Part shown: positions 5,326-5,566 of the stretch, in pieces
How positions within the stretch are numbered: position 1 is the first letter of the stretch
How the letters are laid out: each line of letters starts with the position of its first letter
NCBI GenBank assembly: GCA_021826565.1
Contig: JAKAZJ010000164.1
Coordinates: 1-5,566, forward strand
Reading direction: 5' to 3'
DNA length: 5,566 nucleotides
Origin: Pseudomonadota bacterium
GTDB lineage: Bacteria; Pseudomonadota; Alphaproteobacteria; Acetobacterales; Acetobacteraceae
Position numbers and translations under genes: made by a program
The notes under the pieces: generated by a model
Seen by the model: only the letters and a program-made list of their open reading frames with translations
Databases searched by the model: none
What the model was told of the DNA's origin: nothing

Positions 5326-5566
5326 TCACCCCCGCACGTCCACCAGCACCACCTCCGCCGTCCCCTCGGCCCGCAGGACAAGCTCGGTCTCGCCCGAGAT
5401 CGCCACTCCGTCCCGCGGCCCGGCCAGCACGCCGTTTACCGATACGCGTCCGCCCGTTGCCACCAGATAGGCCGCGCGCCCGGGCGCCAAGGTCAGCCGC
5501 GTCTCGGTCCCGTCGGCCAGCGTGCCCGCCAGCACCGCCGCGTCTGCAACACCTGGCTGAACGCGC
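5326..5566 (-). CDS. pirin / quercetin 2,3-dioxygenase-like cupin protein, C-terminal part only
   Basis: The gene runs off the right edge; only the last 79 codons and the TGA stop (5328-5326) are visible. The peptide has the form of the C-terminal cupin domain of YhhW-type pirins: APGRAAYLVATGGRVSVNG, then RDGVAISGETELVL, then AEVVLVDV just before the end, where the family usually has AGDG-A-I--E--L and AEVLLFDL. The family includes cytoplasmic two-cupin proteins of about 230-290 aa, some with quercetinase activity. The metal-binding residues lie in the N-terminal cupin, which is outside the window, so activity cannot be judged. The stop lies 64 nt before the R-M start on the same strand, so read-through into the R-M gene is possible. 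GPRDG in place of the common AGDG turn is a small deviation. Confidence 0.75.
   Translation of the reverse strand, partial: RVQPGVADAAVLAGTLADGTETRLTLAPGRAAYLVATGGRVSVNGVLAGPRDGVAISGETELVLRAEGTAEVVLVDVRG

Noticed and set aside
5262..5381. 40-codon N-terminal extension of the R-M protein
   Set aside because: The extra residues are rich in Arg, Cys and Trp, overlap the 3' end of the cupin gene in another frame and do not resemble the MmeI N-terminus, which begins naturally at ATG 5261.

Overview
The window is very GC-rich DNA, with G/C favoured at third codon positions. Together with the gene families present, this suggests the chromosome of a high-GC proteobacterium. A gammaproteobacterium is my best guess, but no rRNA or other phylogenetic marker is present to fix this. 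No tRNA, rRNA, CRISPR array, transposase or integrase was seen.

Left part (1-1893, + strand): an alpha/beta hydrolase gene (32-877) is followed by about 370 bases without a convincing gene. This gap holds two near-identical 18-base direct repeats (915-932 and 1203-1220). Each is followed at once by an inverted repeat and preceded by a G-run/C-run hairpin. A hypothetical protein gene of 213 codons follows (1252-1893), with its own Shine-Dalgarno and a possible promoter.

Middle (1894-2459): a small minus-strand gene for a FitA/StbC-type ribbon-helix-helix antitoxin converges on the hypothetical gene. It has no toxin gene beside it. Its natural start appears to have been knocked out of frame by one base: a good promoter and Shine-Dalgarno lead to an ATG that is +1 out of frame with the protein. 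Upstream lies about 225 bases of apparently non-coding DNA with a dense cluster of small inverted repeats (2344-2418).

Right part (2460-5566, - strand): the dominant gene (2460-5261, 933 aa) is an apparently intact MmeI-like Type IIL restriction-modification enzyme. One polypeptide carries a PD-(D/E)XK nuclease, a helical spacer, an adenine-type methyltransferase and a target-recognition domain. Upstream of it on the same strand, and cut by the window edge, is the C-terminal end of a pirin / quercetin-2,3-dioxygenase-like cupin protein.

Taken together, the window looks like ordinary metabolic genes (hydrolase, pirin) flanking an accessory or defence patch: a solitary Type IIL R-M gene, an orphan and perhaps broken antitoxin, an unidentified gene and duplicated intergenic repeats. 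Nothing here shows that the small genes cooperate with the R-M enzyme.
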